From positions 62,001 to 126,000 of the forward strand of contig NZ_QUAB01000046.1 of assembly GCF_003387575.1 (NCBI RefSeq): a stretch of DNA of 64,000 nucleotides, written 5' to 3'. This DNA comes from Microbacterium bovistercoris (lineage in GTDB: Bacteria > Actinomycetota > Actinomycetes > Actinomycetales > Microbacteriaceae). The notes below the pieces were generated by a model that was not told the DNA's origin, ran no database searches, and was given only the letters and a program-made list of their open reading frames with translations. Below, piece after piece: positions 19,346 through 26,211 of this stretch; positions within the stretch are counted from its first letter, which is position 1; the number at the start of each line of letters is the position of its first letter. The translations under genes and the position numbers were made by a program.

Positions 19346-20389
19346 TCAGCCGCCGAAGGGGTCCCTGGTCGCCACGACGGCGACCATGCGCTCGAGCGCG
19401 AAGACGGGGTCGCGTGAGGCGCCCTTGACCTCGGCATCGGCGCGCGCGGTGGCCTGGATGGCCAGGCCCAGCGAGCGTTCGTTCCAGCCGGACAGGTCGC
19501 GGCGGGCACGATCGATCTGCCAGTCCTTCATGCCCAGCTGCGAGGCGAGCTCGCGACCCGAGCCGCGCAGACCCGCGACCTTCGCCATGGTGCGGAGCTT
19601 CATCGCGAAGGCCGCGACCATGGGCACCGGGTCGGCTCCGGACGCGAGCGCGTGCCGCAGCGCGATGAGCGCCTCGCCGTAGCGCCCCGCGATCGCTGTA
19701 TCGGCGACGACGAAGGCCGAGACCTCGACCCGTCCGCCGTAGTAGCGCGTGACGACCTCGTCGGTGACATCGCCCTCGACATCACCGATCAGCTGCTGGC
19801 AGGCCGCGGCGAGTTCGGTGAGGTCGTCGGCGAAGGCCGAGACCAGAGCACGCAGTGCCGTCGGGGCGATGCGCTTGCGCGCCGCGCGGAACTCCCCCGC
19901 GGCGAAGTCGACCCGGTCGCTGTCGCGCTTCACGGCGGGGCAGGCGATCTCGATGCCCTCACCCGTTCCGGCGCGCACCGCGTCGAGCAGCTTCTTGCCC
20001 CGAACCGTCGCACCGGTGTGCCGCAGCAGCACGGTCGCGCCCTCCTGGGGGTTCTCGAGGTACGAGACGGCCTCCTGGATGAACGCGTCGGACGCCTTCT
20101 CGACGCCGGCGACGCGCACCATGCGGGGCTCACCGAAGAGGGAGGGCGACGTCAGTGAGAGCAGTGTGCCCGGTGCATAGTCGTCGGCACGGACGTCGCT
20201 GACCTCGAGTGCCGGGTCTTCCGCACGCAGGTAGTCGCGCACCCCGGCGATCGCGCGTTCGGCGCAGATCTCCTCGGGACCGGACACCAGCACGATCGGG
20301 GCGGGGCGGGGCTCCCGCCAGGAGACCTGGGGGATCTTCGATGCCTTCGCCGCTCCCCCGCGCGCGGATGATCGAGGAGCTGCTGCCAT
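19346..20389 (-). CDS. holA: DNA polymerase III subunit delta
   Basis: A 347-residue clamp-loader subunit. After a basic N-terminus comes PIVLVSGPEEICAERAIAGVRDYL, the degenerate nucleotide-fold start of HolA, then SLTSPSLFGEPRMVRVAGVEK, LLRHTGATVRGKKLLDAV and the C-terminal collar region with MKDWQIDRARRDLSGWNERSL. Delta opens the sliding clamp. ATG 20389 is chosen because TAGGCT sits seven bases upstream, leaving a leaderless message. It is divergent from comEA-comEC, although these three are usually co-directional in related genomes. Confidence 0.92.
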   Translation of the reverse strand: MAAAPRSSARGGAAKASKIPQVSWREPRPAPIVLVSGPEEICAERAIAGVRDYLRAEDPALEVSDVRADDYAPGTLLSLTSPSLFGEPRMVRVAGVEKASDAFIQEAVSYLENPQEGATVLLRHTGATVRGKKLLDAVRAGTGEGIEIACPAVKRDSDRVDFAAGEFRAARKRIAPTALRALVSAFADDLTELAAACQQLIGDVEGDVTDEVVTRYYGGRVEVSAFVVADTAIAGRYGEALIALRHALASGADPVPMVAAFAMKLRTMAKVAGLRGSGRELASQLGMKDWQIDRARRDLSGWNERSLGLAIQATARADAEVKGASRDPVFALERMVAVVATRDPFGG

Positions 20390-20396
20390 GCCGTCC

Positions 20397-20402
20397 AGCC
20401 TA
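20397..20402 (-). promoter_or_regulatory. -10 element of holA (leaderless start)
   Basis: TAGGCT on the minus strand, seven bases before ATG 20389. Confidence 0.55.
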
Positions 20403-20443
20403 CCGGCGTCCGGCGACATCACCCCTCCCGCGGTGCTCGCCGC

Positions 20444-20501
20444 TCCCGTCGCGATCGAGCACAGTCCGCGCGGCGCGCACTGTGCTGAATCGCGATTCGA
20501 A
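20444..20501. repeat. 58-base palindromic repeat, copy 1
   Basis: Identical over 58 bases to 20527-20584. The core is an inverted repeat: AGCACAGT and ACTGTGCT flank the 13-base GC centre CCGCGCGGCGCGC, and the arms extend outward through GCGAT with two mismatches. It begins TCCCGTCGCGATCG and ends CGCGATTCGAA. Confidence 0.85.
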
Positions 20502-20526
20502 CGAGATCGGCACGCACGCGCCTCGT

Positions 20527-20584
20527 TCCCGTCGCGATCGAGCACAGTCCGCGCGGCGCGCACTGTGCTGAATCGCGATTCGAA
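20527..20584. repeat. 58-base palindromic repeat, copy 2
   Basis: Second copy at an 83-base period from copy 1, same orientation, with no mismatch; 25 unrelated bases separate them. Each copy can fold into a long hairpin. Confidence 0.85.
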
Positions 20585-20698
20585 GGAGGGAAAGGTGGGG
20601 CCACGTGGGTCGCGCGACTCCCGCTCCACAGCGGGGGCGATCCGACGGGCCTTCCCGAGGTGCGGGGATCCGGCCCCGCGCGACATCCACCGGCGTCC

Positions 20699-20704
20699 TA
20701 GCGT
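20699..20704 (+). promoter_or_regulatory. -10 element of comEA (leaderless start)
   Basis: TAGCGT, exactly six bases before GTG 20711. Confidence 0.5.
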
Positions 20705-20710
20705 TGCGGA

Positions 20711-21310
20711 GTGCCCACCCCGGATGCTCCAGATCCCGCCCTGGCACGCAGGCGACTGCGGCTGAGCATCGGGGCTGCGGTCGTCCTGGGGCTGATCGTG
20801 CTGTCCGCGGCCGTGGGCTGGGGCATCCTGCGCGGGCAGGCCTCCCCCGCCGCCGTGGTGCCGCTCGAGGAAGAGGCGCGCTCCGGCGCTCCCGCCGAAC
20901 TCTACGTGCACGTCCTCGGCGAGGTCGCGAAACCCGGGCTGTACGTGCTGGAGACGGATGCCCGGCTCGTCGACGCCCTCGCCGCGGCCGGCGGCACCAC
21001 GGATGCGGCAGATCTCGCCGCGGTCAACCTGGCCCGGCCGCTCAGCGACGGTGAGCAGGTGATCGTTCCGCCGAAGGGAACGCCCGCGGCCGACGGTGCG
21101 GCGCAGCAGCCCGGCGACGGCCTGGTCGATCTCAACAGCGCCGACCAGGCTGCGCTCGAGGGTCTCCCGCGGATCGGGCCGGCGCTGGCGGAGCGCATCA
21201 TCGCCTGGCGCGACGACAACGGCCGGTTCCGCTCCGTCGACGATCTGCTGGCGGTGCCCGGTATCGGGGAGAAGCTGCTGGACGGCCTGCGCGATCTGGT
21301 CAGGGTGTGA
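20711..21310 (+). CDS. comEA: Competence protein ComEA (DNA receptor)
   Basis: A 199-residue membrane-anchored protein. One N-terminal transmembrane segment (about 19-41) is followed by an SLBB-type domain (ELYVHVLGEVAKPGLYVL to GEQVIVPPKG) and two C-terminal helix-hairpin-helix units (VDLNSADQAALEGLPRIGPALAERII and DDLLAVPGIGEKLLDGL) that bind double-stranded DNA without sequence preference. It presents DNA to the ComEC channel encoded three bases downstream. The GTG start is supported by the leaderless -10 spacing. Confidence 0.93.
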   Translation: MPTPDAPDPALARRRLRLSIGAAVVLGLIVLSAAVGWGILRGQASPAAVVPLEEEARSGAPAELYVHVLGEVAKPGLYVLETDARLVDALAAAGGTTDAADLAAVNLARPLSDGEQVIVPPKGTPAADGAAQQPGDGLVDLNSADQAALEGLPRIGPALAERIIAWRDDNGRFRSVDDLLAVPGIGEKLLDGLRDLVRV

Positions 21311-21313
21311 GCG

Positions 21314-23605
21314 ATGAAGGACCTGCGCAGTGCCGTGCTGGCGGCATCCGTCTGGGTGTTCGCGCTGCTGGCCGTGCTGCTGCCCGGCGCGGCGCTCGCA
21401 CTGGCCGTCGGCGCGACACTCGCGGCACTCGTCTGGGCGCTCGGCGCACGCCGACGCGGCTCCGGCCTGGTGGCGCTCAGCCTGCTCTGCGGCGCCGCAG
21501 TGGCGGTGTCCGCGATGGCCGCGCACCCCGCACGGGACCATGCGGCCGAGTTCGCCGGACGGTTCGTCGAGGTCACCGCCGTGGTCTCCTCCTCAGCCTC
21601 GGTCGGCGCGGACGGACGCCTGTGGCTCGACGCTCGCACGGTGACCATCGGCCCACCGGGTCACACAGAGACGCTCGCCGTTCCGGTGCGGATCGGCATC
21701 GCTCCTCTGGACGGTGTCGATCTCGGCGCCGAGGTCGCCGTCACCGGTCAGGCCGAAGCGACGGAAGCCGGTGAGCGCGCGGCTCTGGTCGTGTTCACGA
21801 CGACCGGCGAGGTCCATCGGCCGGCGTCGGGCGTCTTCGCGATCGCGGCGCAGACCCGCGCCGACTTCATCGACCGGGCCACGATGCTGCCGGAACCCGG
21901 CGCTGGCCTGCTGCCGGGGCTCGCGGTCGGCGACACGCGCGCAGTCAGCGAGGAGTTGAGCGCGGCCATGCTCGCCTCCGGGCTCTCGCACCTGACCGCC
22001 GTGAGCGGGGCGAACTGCGCGATAGTCGTCGCCGCGGTGTTCTGGATCGTCGCACTGTGCGGCGGCGGCCGCCGCACGCGCGTGATCGTCTCGCTCGCGG
22101 CGCTGGGCTCCTTCGTCGTGCTCGTGACGCCCGAGCCCAGCGTCATCAGGGCGGCGGTCATGGCGGCGCTGGCCATGCTCACCGTCCTGCTCGGCAGACC
22201 CAGCGCCGGCCTGGCGATGTTGTCGGTGGCGGTCGCCGGCATCCTTCTCGGCGATCCCTGGCTGGCGACGTCACCGGGTTTCGCGCTGTCGGCCGCGGCG
22301 ACTGCGGCGCTCCTGCTGCTGGCGCGGCCGCTCAGTCGCGGGTTGTCGAGGTGGATGCCGGAGCCGGTCGCCCTCGCCCTCGCCGTCCCGCTCGCGGCGC
22401 AGCTGGTCTGCGGGCCGATCGTCGCCCTGTTCTCCGAGCAGCAGTCGATCGTCGGCGTCGCCGCCAATCTCATCGCGGAGCCCGCCGCACCGCTCGCCAC
22501 GGTGATCGGCCTCCTCGCCTGCCTGACCGCGGCCGTCCCCGCCGTGGCGGATCTTCTCGCGGCCACCGCGTGGCTGCCGTCGAGCTGGATCGCGACGACC
22601 GCGACCGTGAGTGCCGGGTTGCCCGGCGCCGTGATCCCCGTCATCGCGGGCCCCGTCACTGCGGCGGTGACCGCCCTGATCAGTGCGGCCATCGCCGTGC
22701 TGATCGCCCGATCCGGCTCGGCGCGACTGCGCGGGACTGCCGGGCTGGTGCTCGCCGTCGCCGTCGCGCTCGGCGGTGCCCGCATCCTGCTCACCGGACC
22801 GCTGGCCACCCTGACCGCGCCGGACGACTGGTCGATCGCCGCTTGCGATGTGGGCCAGGGAGACGGGCTGCTGGTGCGCTCGGAGGGACGTGTCGCCCTG
22901 ATCGACACCGGCCCAGACCCCGGCGCGCTGTCGGACTGCCTCACCCAGCTCGGCGTGCCCCGCATCGATGTGCTCGTCCTCACCCACTACGACCAGGACC
23001 ACGCCGGCGGGCTCGACGCCGTGCGCGGCCGGACCACCGCGCTGCTGCACGGTCCGCCGGCCGAGGCGAAGGACGAGCGGATGCTGCGCGATGCGGCATC
23101 CGCCGGCGCCCGACTAGTGCCCGCTGCCGCCGGCCGGCACGGTGTGCTCGGCGGCTCCCGGTGGCAGGTGCTCTGGCCACCACCCGCGTCTGCAGCGTTC
23201 ACCTCCGGCAACGACGCGAGCGTCGTCGTCGAGTTCAGCGGCGGCGGGGTCCCTCGGTCGCTCTTCCTCGGCGACCTGTCTGCCGTGCCGCAGCGGATGC
23301 TGGTCGCGAGCGGCCGGATGCGCGGACCCTACGCGGTCGTGAAGGTCGCCCACCACGGCAGCAAGGACCAGGACCCGGGCCTGTACGCGCAGCTGCAGCC
23401 GCGCATCGCGCTGATCAGCGTCGGTGAGGGCAACGACTACGGGCATCCGCGCGCTGAGACACTCGGGTTCCTCACCGCGCTGAACGCCCGCATCCTCCGC
23501 ACCGATCAGAGCGGTCGCGTCCTGCTCGGCCTGCGGGACGGAGGCGTCGCGGTGTGGACGGAACGCCTCCCCCGTCCGGGGCCCACTGAGAGCAACGATC
23601 CGTGA
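21314..23605 (+). CDS. comEC: ComEC/Rec2 DNA-uptake channel
   Basis: A 763-residue polytopic protein with the complete three-part ComEC layout: N-terminal DUF4131-type region, a central multi-helix Competence domain (AVSGANCAIVVAAVFW marks its start), and a C-terminal metallo-beta-lactamase domain with THYDQDHAGG near residue 556 and KVAHHGSKDQDPGL. It forms the channel carrying single-stranded DNA across the membrane; the C-terminal domain probably degrades the second strand. ATG 21314 follows the comEA stop by three bases. Nothing suggests truncation, so DNA uptake may be functional. Confidence 0.94.
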   Translation: MKDLRSAVLAASVWVFALLAVLLPGAALALAVGATLAALVWALGARRRGSGLVALSLLCGAAVAVSAMAAHPARDHAAEFAGRFVEVTAVVSSSASVGADGRLWLDARTVTIGPPGHTETLAVPVRIGIAPLDGVDLGAEVAVTGQAEATEAGERAALVVFTTTGEVHRPASGVFAIAAQTRADFIDRATMLPEPGAGLLPGLAVGDTRAVSEELSAAMLASGLSHLTAVSGANCAIVVAAVFWIVALCGGGRRTRVIVSLAALGSFVVLVTPEPSVIRAAVMAALAMLTVLLGRPSAGLAMLSVAVAGILLGDPWLATSPGFALSAAATAALLLLARPLSRGLSRWMPEPVALALAVPLAAQLVCGPIVALFSEQQSIVGVAANLIAEPAAPLATVIGLLACLTAAVPAVADLLAATAWLPSSWIATTATVSAGLPGAVIPVIAGPVTAAVTALISAAIAVLIARSGSARLRGTAGLVLAVAVALGGARILLTGPLATLTAPDDWSIAACDVGQGDGLLVRSEGRVALIDTGPDPGALSDCLTQLGVPRIDVLVLTHYDQDHAGGLDAVRGRTTALLHGPPAEAKDERMLRDAASAGARLVPAAAGRHGVLGGSRWQVLWPPPASAAFTSGNDASVVVEFSGGGVPRSLFLGDLSAVPQRMLVASGRMRGPYAVVKVAHHGSKDQDPGLYAQLQPRIALISVGEGNDYGHPRAETLGFLTALNARILRTDQSGRVLLGLRDGGVAVWTERLPRPGPTESNDP

Positions 23606-23719
23606 CGTTCGTCCGGAGCGGCGACGAGGGGGCGAGAGCGTGCCGGATCCGGGTCGGAGCAGAACCGGGACAAACCGCTCAGCGCGCCGCACCGAAGAGA
23701 CTGTGACGAAGGAGAGCGC

Positions 23720-23800
23720 ATGGAACCGATCATCATCGGCTCGCCCCGGAAGGCGTACCGCTCCCCTCTCGTCGAGGTCTGCGCCTTCACATTCGGCTGA
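23720..23800 (+). CDS. 26-residue small ORF between comEC and sigK
   Basis: A short ORF with a strong ribosome site (GAAGGAG ending six to seven bases before ATG 23720). The peptide starts MEPIIIGSPRK and ends YRSPLVEVCAFTFG before TGA. The C-terminal part resembles the Y-x-x-P-x-L-V-E-x-G-x-F-T leader pattern of actinobacterial lasso-peptide precursors, but no core peptide follows and no maturation enzymes are nearby. It could be a leader peptide controlling sigK, a remnant precursor or a chance ORF. The good ribosome site favours real translation; no function is assigned. Confidence 0.45.
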   Translation: MEPIIIGSPRKAYRSPLVEVCAFTFG

Positions 23801-23828
23801 TCGGCGATCGCGGCGAAGGGAGTAGGGC

Positions 23829-24422
23829 ATGCTTGTGGACATGGTGATCGACGGAATCGACGTGCCCGAGGGCGAGCCGGTTCCCGTCGACACCGCCGGC
23901 GACCTCATCCTTCGCGTCGCGCGCGGCGACCGGAACGCCTTCGCGGAGCTGTACGGGATGCTCTCCCCCCGCGCGTTCGGCCTCATCCTCCGGATCCTCG
24001 TGGACCGCGCGCAGAGCGAGGAAGTGCTGCAGGAGGTGTTCCTCGAAGTCTGGCAATCCGCCTCGCGCTTCACTCCGAAGAGAGGTCAGGGACGCTCCTG
24101 GCTGCTGACGATCGCGCACCGCCGGGCGATCGACAGGGTGCGGTCGGCGCAGGCCGGTTCCGACAGGGATCGAAGGGCGGGCCTGAGAGATCTCGCCTCC
24201 GCACCGGCATCGGTCGACGAACAGGTCGAGCTCAAGGTGGAATCGGAGCGGATCGGCGGTGCACTCCGAAGGCTCCCCGATGCGCAGCGCGAGGTGATCA
24301 CCCTGGCCTATTACGGCGGATACTCGCAGAGTGAGATCGCCGTGCTCACGGGCAGTCCGCTGGGAACGGTGAAGACGAGGATGCGGGACGGCTTGACACG
24401 ACTGCGGAAGGAGATGAGGTGA
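23829..24422 (+). CDS. sigK: ECF RNA polymerase sigma factor (SigK type)
   Basis: A 197-residue ECF sigma factor. Region 2 spans NAFAELYGMLSPRAFGLILRIL to GRSWLLTIAHRRAIDRVRSAQAG, and region 4 spans LRRLPDAQREVITLAYYGGYSQ to GTVKTRMRDGLTRLRKEM; WLLTIAHRRAIDRVR is typical of the SigK (ECF19) group. ATG 23829 follows AAGGGAG at eight bases. It is followed four bases later by an RskA-type anti-sigma gene, the expected partner. The signal and regulon are unknown here; the SigK group in mycobacteria responds to redox state through its anti-sigma factor. Confidence 0.9.
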   Translation: MLVDMVIDGIDVPEGEPVPVDTAGDLILRVARGDRNAFAELYGMLSPRAFGLILRILVDRAQSEEVLQEVFLEVWQSASRFTPKRGQGRSWLLTIAHRRAIDRVRSAQAGSDRDRRAGLRDLASAPASVDEQVELKVESERIGGALRRLPDAQREVITLAYYGGYSQSEIAVLTGSPLGTVKTRMRDGLTRLRKEMR

Positions 24423-24426
24423 CACG

Positions 24427-25182
24427 ATGGACAAGCAGGAGTTCGACATGCTCTCGGCCGGCGAGGCCCTCGGCGCGCTGAGCGACGACGACCGGCAGGC
24501 GTACCGTCGTGCGCTTGCAGATCATCCGGAATGGGCTGCGGATACGCAGGAGGACGCCGGGACAGCCGCGGCGCTCGCCGACCTCGTCGAGGAGGTCGTG
24601 CCGCCGGCGCATGTGCTGGAGAGCGTTCTGGCCCGTATCGACGCGCCGTCCGCTGCGACGGACGTGAAGGAGCCCGCGCACCCGGACAGGTCGGAATCCG
24701 CGGTGGTGACGAAGCCCAGCCGTCCGTCGCCTCGGCGGCGCTGGTTCGCACTCGCCGCCTCCGTCGTGCTGGTGGCGGGCATCGGCATCGGGGCGTCGAT
24801 CATCGTGCAGCAGGCCACCAGGCCGGCGTACGTGACGGCGCTCGACCGCATCGAATCCGCATCGGACGCTCAGCAGGCCACCGCCGAGGTGGCGGGCGGC
24901 GGCAGCGCGACCCTGCACTGGTCCGCCTCCGAGGGCGAGGCCGTGCTCGTCGCGGATGAGCTCCCGTCTCTGAGCGACGATCAGACCTACGAGCTCTGGT
25001 ACGTGCGCGGTGAGACACCGATCTCCGCCGGCGTCTTCGACGCGACGGGATCGACGACGACAGCCCTGTTGGAGCCGGGCATGCAGCCGGGCGATGTGGT
25101 CGCCGTCACCGTCGAGCCCCAGGGAGGAGCGCCGGACGGGAAGCCGACGAGCGAGCCGATCGTGGTGATCCCGACGGCCTGA
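24427..25182 (+). CDS. rskA: Anti-sigma factor, RskA family
   Basis: A 251-residue single-pass membrane protein. The cytoplasmic anti-sigma domain (1-70; DMLSAGEALGALSDDDRQAY) should bind SigK; a linker leads to one transmembrane segment (about 106-127, preceded by RRR) and an extracytoplasmic RskA domain (AYVTALDRIESA, ELWYVRGETPISAGVF, VVAVTVEPQGGAP). Regulated proteolysis of such proteins releases the sigma factor. It starts four bases after sigK and is convergent with the small membrane gene ending at 25201. Confidence 0.9.
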   Translation: MDKQEFDMLSAGEALGALSDDDRQAYRRALADHPEWAADTQEDAGTAAALADLVEEVVPPAHVLESVLARIDAPSAATDVKEPAHPDRSESAVVTKPSRPSPRRRWFALAASVVLVAGIGIGASIIVQQATRPAYVTALDRIESASDAQQATAEVAGGGSATLHWSASEGEAVLVADELPSLSDDQTYELWYVRGETPISAGVFDATGSTTTALLEPGMQPGDVVAVTVEPQGGAPDGKPTSEPIVVIPTA

Positions 25183-25200
25183 GTCTGCCGGGCCCGCAGA

Positions 25201-25695
25201 TCAATGCCCGGAGTGGACACCTTGCCCGCCCGAAGGCAGATCTCCGATGTGGGACGGCGTGTCGGTCGTGGCCAGCGCCGGCGTCACCACAGCGGCCGCG
25301 ATCGCTGCCGCGGCGATCAGAGCGCCCGGCGCCCTGCGCGGTGTCGAAGCGGTCGATCCCGCCTTCCCCCGGGAGGCGAGACCGACCGCGGACAGCGCCA
25401 GGAGCAGAGCGGCGGCGACGGCCACGGCCGAGCATCCTGTCGCGAGGGCTGCCGGCGCGACAGCAACCCCCGCCAGCGCCCCGAGCACCGCCGTGCGGGG
25501 CGCCCGTGGGCGCCCCGCACGGAGACTCGCCATCCCCCAGGCGAGCTCCCCCAGCCCCAGCACGAGGAGCGCGGCCATCGCCAGGACGCCGGCCGCGCCG
25601 GTGGCCTCGGCGCGGAGGGACGCGCCGAGGCCGAGGTGCAGGAGCCCGCAGCCCCACGCGAACACGGCGGGCCACGTCCGCACCAGAGCGCTCAT
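25201..25695 (-). CDS. Small integral membrane protein with His-containing tail
   Basis: A 164-residue hydrophobic protein of unknown function. Four or five membrane segments are visible (AVFAWGCGLLHLGLGASL, GVLAMAALLVLGLGELAWGM, AVLGALAGVAVAPAALATG, AVAVAAALLLALSAVGLA, ALIAAAAIAAAVVTPALA) and the C-terminus is a polar HIGDLPSGGQGVHSGH tail that might bind a metal. It starts three bases after the DUF4383 gene and is surely co-transcribed with it. Convergent to rskA, it could belong to the SigK regulon, but no promoter evidence supports this. Confidence 0.7.
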   Translation of the reverse strand: MSALVRTWPAVFAWGCGLLHLGLGASLRAEATGAAGVLAMAALLVLGLGELAWGMASLRAGRPRAPRTAVLGALAGVAVAPAALATGCSAVAVAAALLLALSAVGLASRGKAGSTASTPRRAPGALIAAAAIAAAVVTPALATTDTPSHIGDLPSGGQGVHSGH

Positions 25696-25698
25696 CGG

Positions 25699-26109
25699 TC
25701 AGCTCACGTCCAGGCGCTGCGCCGTCCGATCAGTCGCGACACCGACGGCCAGAAGCAGCAGGGCGCTGGCGAGGTGCAGGAAGTGATCGAAGGTGTTGAG
25801 GGCCAGGATGTTCGCCGCGGTGCCGACCAGGAAGAATCCGGCGATGCCGAGCAGCAGATACGCCGCGCCGACGACGATGTTCGTCGCCTTGGCCGCCCTC
25901 ACCGAGATCAGACCGCTGATCAGCAGGGCCGCACCGATGAGCAGATGCGCCACGTTGTGCAGCGGATTCACCATGAAGATGCCCAGCAGCAGCCCTCCCT
26001 CGGTCGCGAGGAAGGACACGCCGCCGGTCACGGCGAAGCCGAGCAGTCCGACCAGGACGTAGACGGCGCCGAAGATGACGGCGATGAGACGATTCGGGGA
26101 CGTACGCAT
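25699..26109 (-). CDS. DUF4383 membrane protein
   Basis: A 136-residue protein with four hydrophobic helices; NPLHNVAHLLIGAALL and NTFDHFLHLASALLLL are the paired histidine-containing segments typical of DUF4383, an uncharacterised family common in actinobacteria. ATG 26109 is preceded by GGAGAAGGAGAG. That ribosome site takes part in two competing inverted repeats (see 26111-26192), so translation may be controlled by leader folding. First gene of a two-gene unit. Confidence 0.82.
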   Translation of the reverse strand: MRTSPNRLIAVIFGAVYVLVGLLGFAVTGGVSFLATEGGLLLGIFMVNPLHNVAHLLIGAALLISGLISVRAAKATNIVVGAAYLLLGIAGFFLVGTAANILALNTFDHFLHLASALLLLAVGVATDRTAQRLDVS

Positions 26110-26110
26110 G

Positions 26111-26192
26111 ACACTCTCCTTCTCCTGCGACGGTTGCCGCTCAGAGAGTGTTCGGAGCCGTCGCAGGATCGGATGCCGCCGATCCTGCGACG
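26111..26192 (-). promoter_or_regulatory. Structured leader with competing hairpins before the DUF4383 gene
   Basis: Three inverted repeats interlock. CGTCGCAGGATCGG (26159-26172) pairs with 26179-26192: a 14-bp stem with a 6-base loop. The same central arm, as 26158-26168, can instead pair over 11 bp with TCCTGCGACGG at 26123-26133. GAGAGTGT (26144-26151) pairs with ACACTCTC (26111-26118), covering the bases just before the start codon. The first hairpin also lies 20 bases after the leuS stop and may double as its terminator, though no T run follows. Confidence 0.6.
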
Positions 26193-26211
26193 CGGAGAAT
26201 GCCGGGGTCGG

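Larger units (their letters stand above)
20390..20710. other. 321-base divergent intergenic region holding twin palindromic repeats
   Basis: The region between holA and comEA holds no convincing gene. It contains the holA -10 (20397-20402), two identical 58-base palindromic repeats (20444-20501, 20527-20584), about 110 bases of unremarkable GC-rich sequence, and the comEA -10 (20699-20704). Confidence 0.7.

Noticed and set aside
20444..20584. CRISPR array
   Set aside because: Only two repeats, strongly palindromic and 58 bases long with one 25-base spacer, and no cas genes nearby.
23606..25182. A complete lasso-peptide gene cluster around the 26-codon ORF
   Set aside because: No leader-binding RRE protein, transglutaminase-like protease or asparagine-synthetase-like cyclase is present; neighbours are comEC and a sigma/anti-sigma pair.
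25184..25200. TCTGC...GCAGA as a terminator between rskA and the small membrane gene
   Set aside because: Five-base arms around a self-complementary GC centre that leaves no loop; too weak to call.
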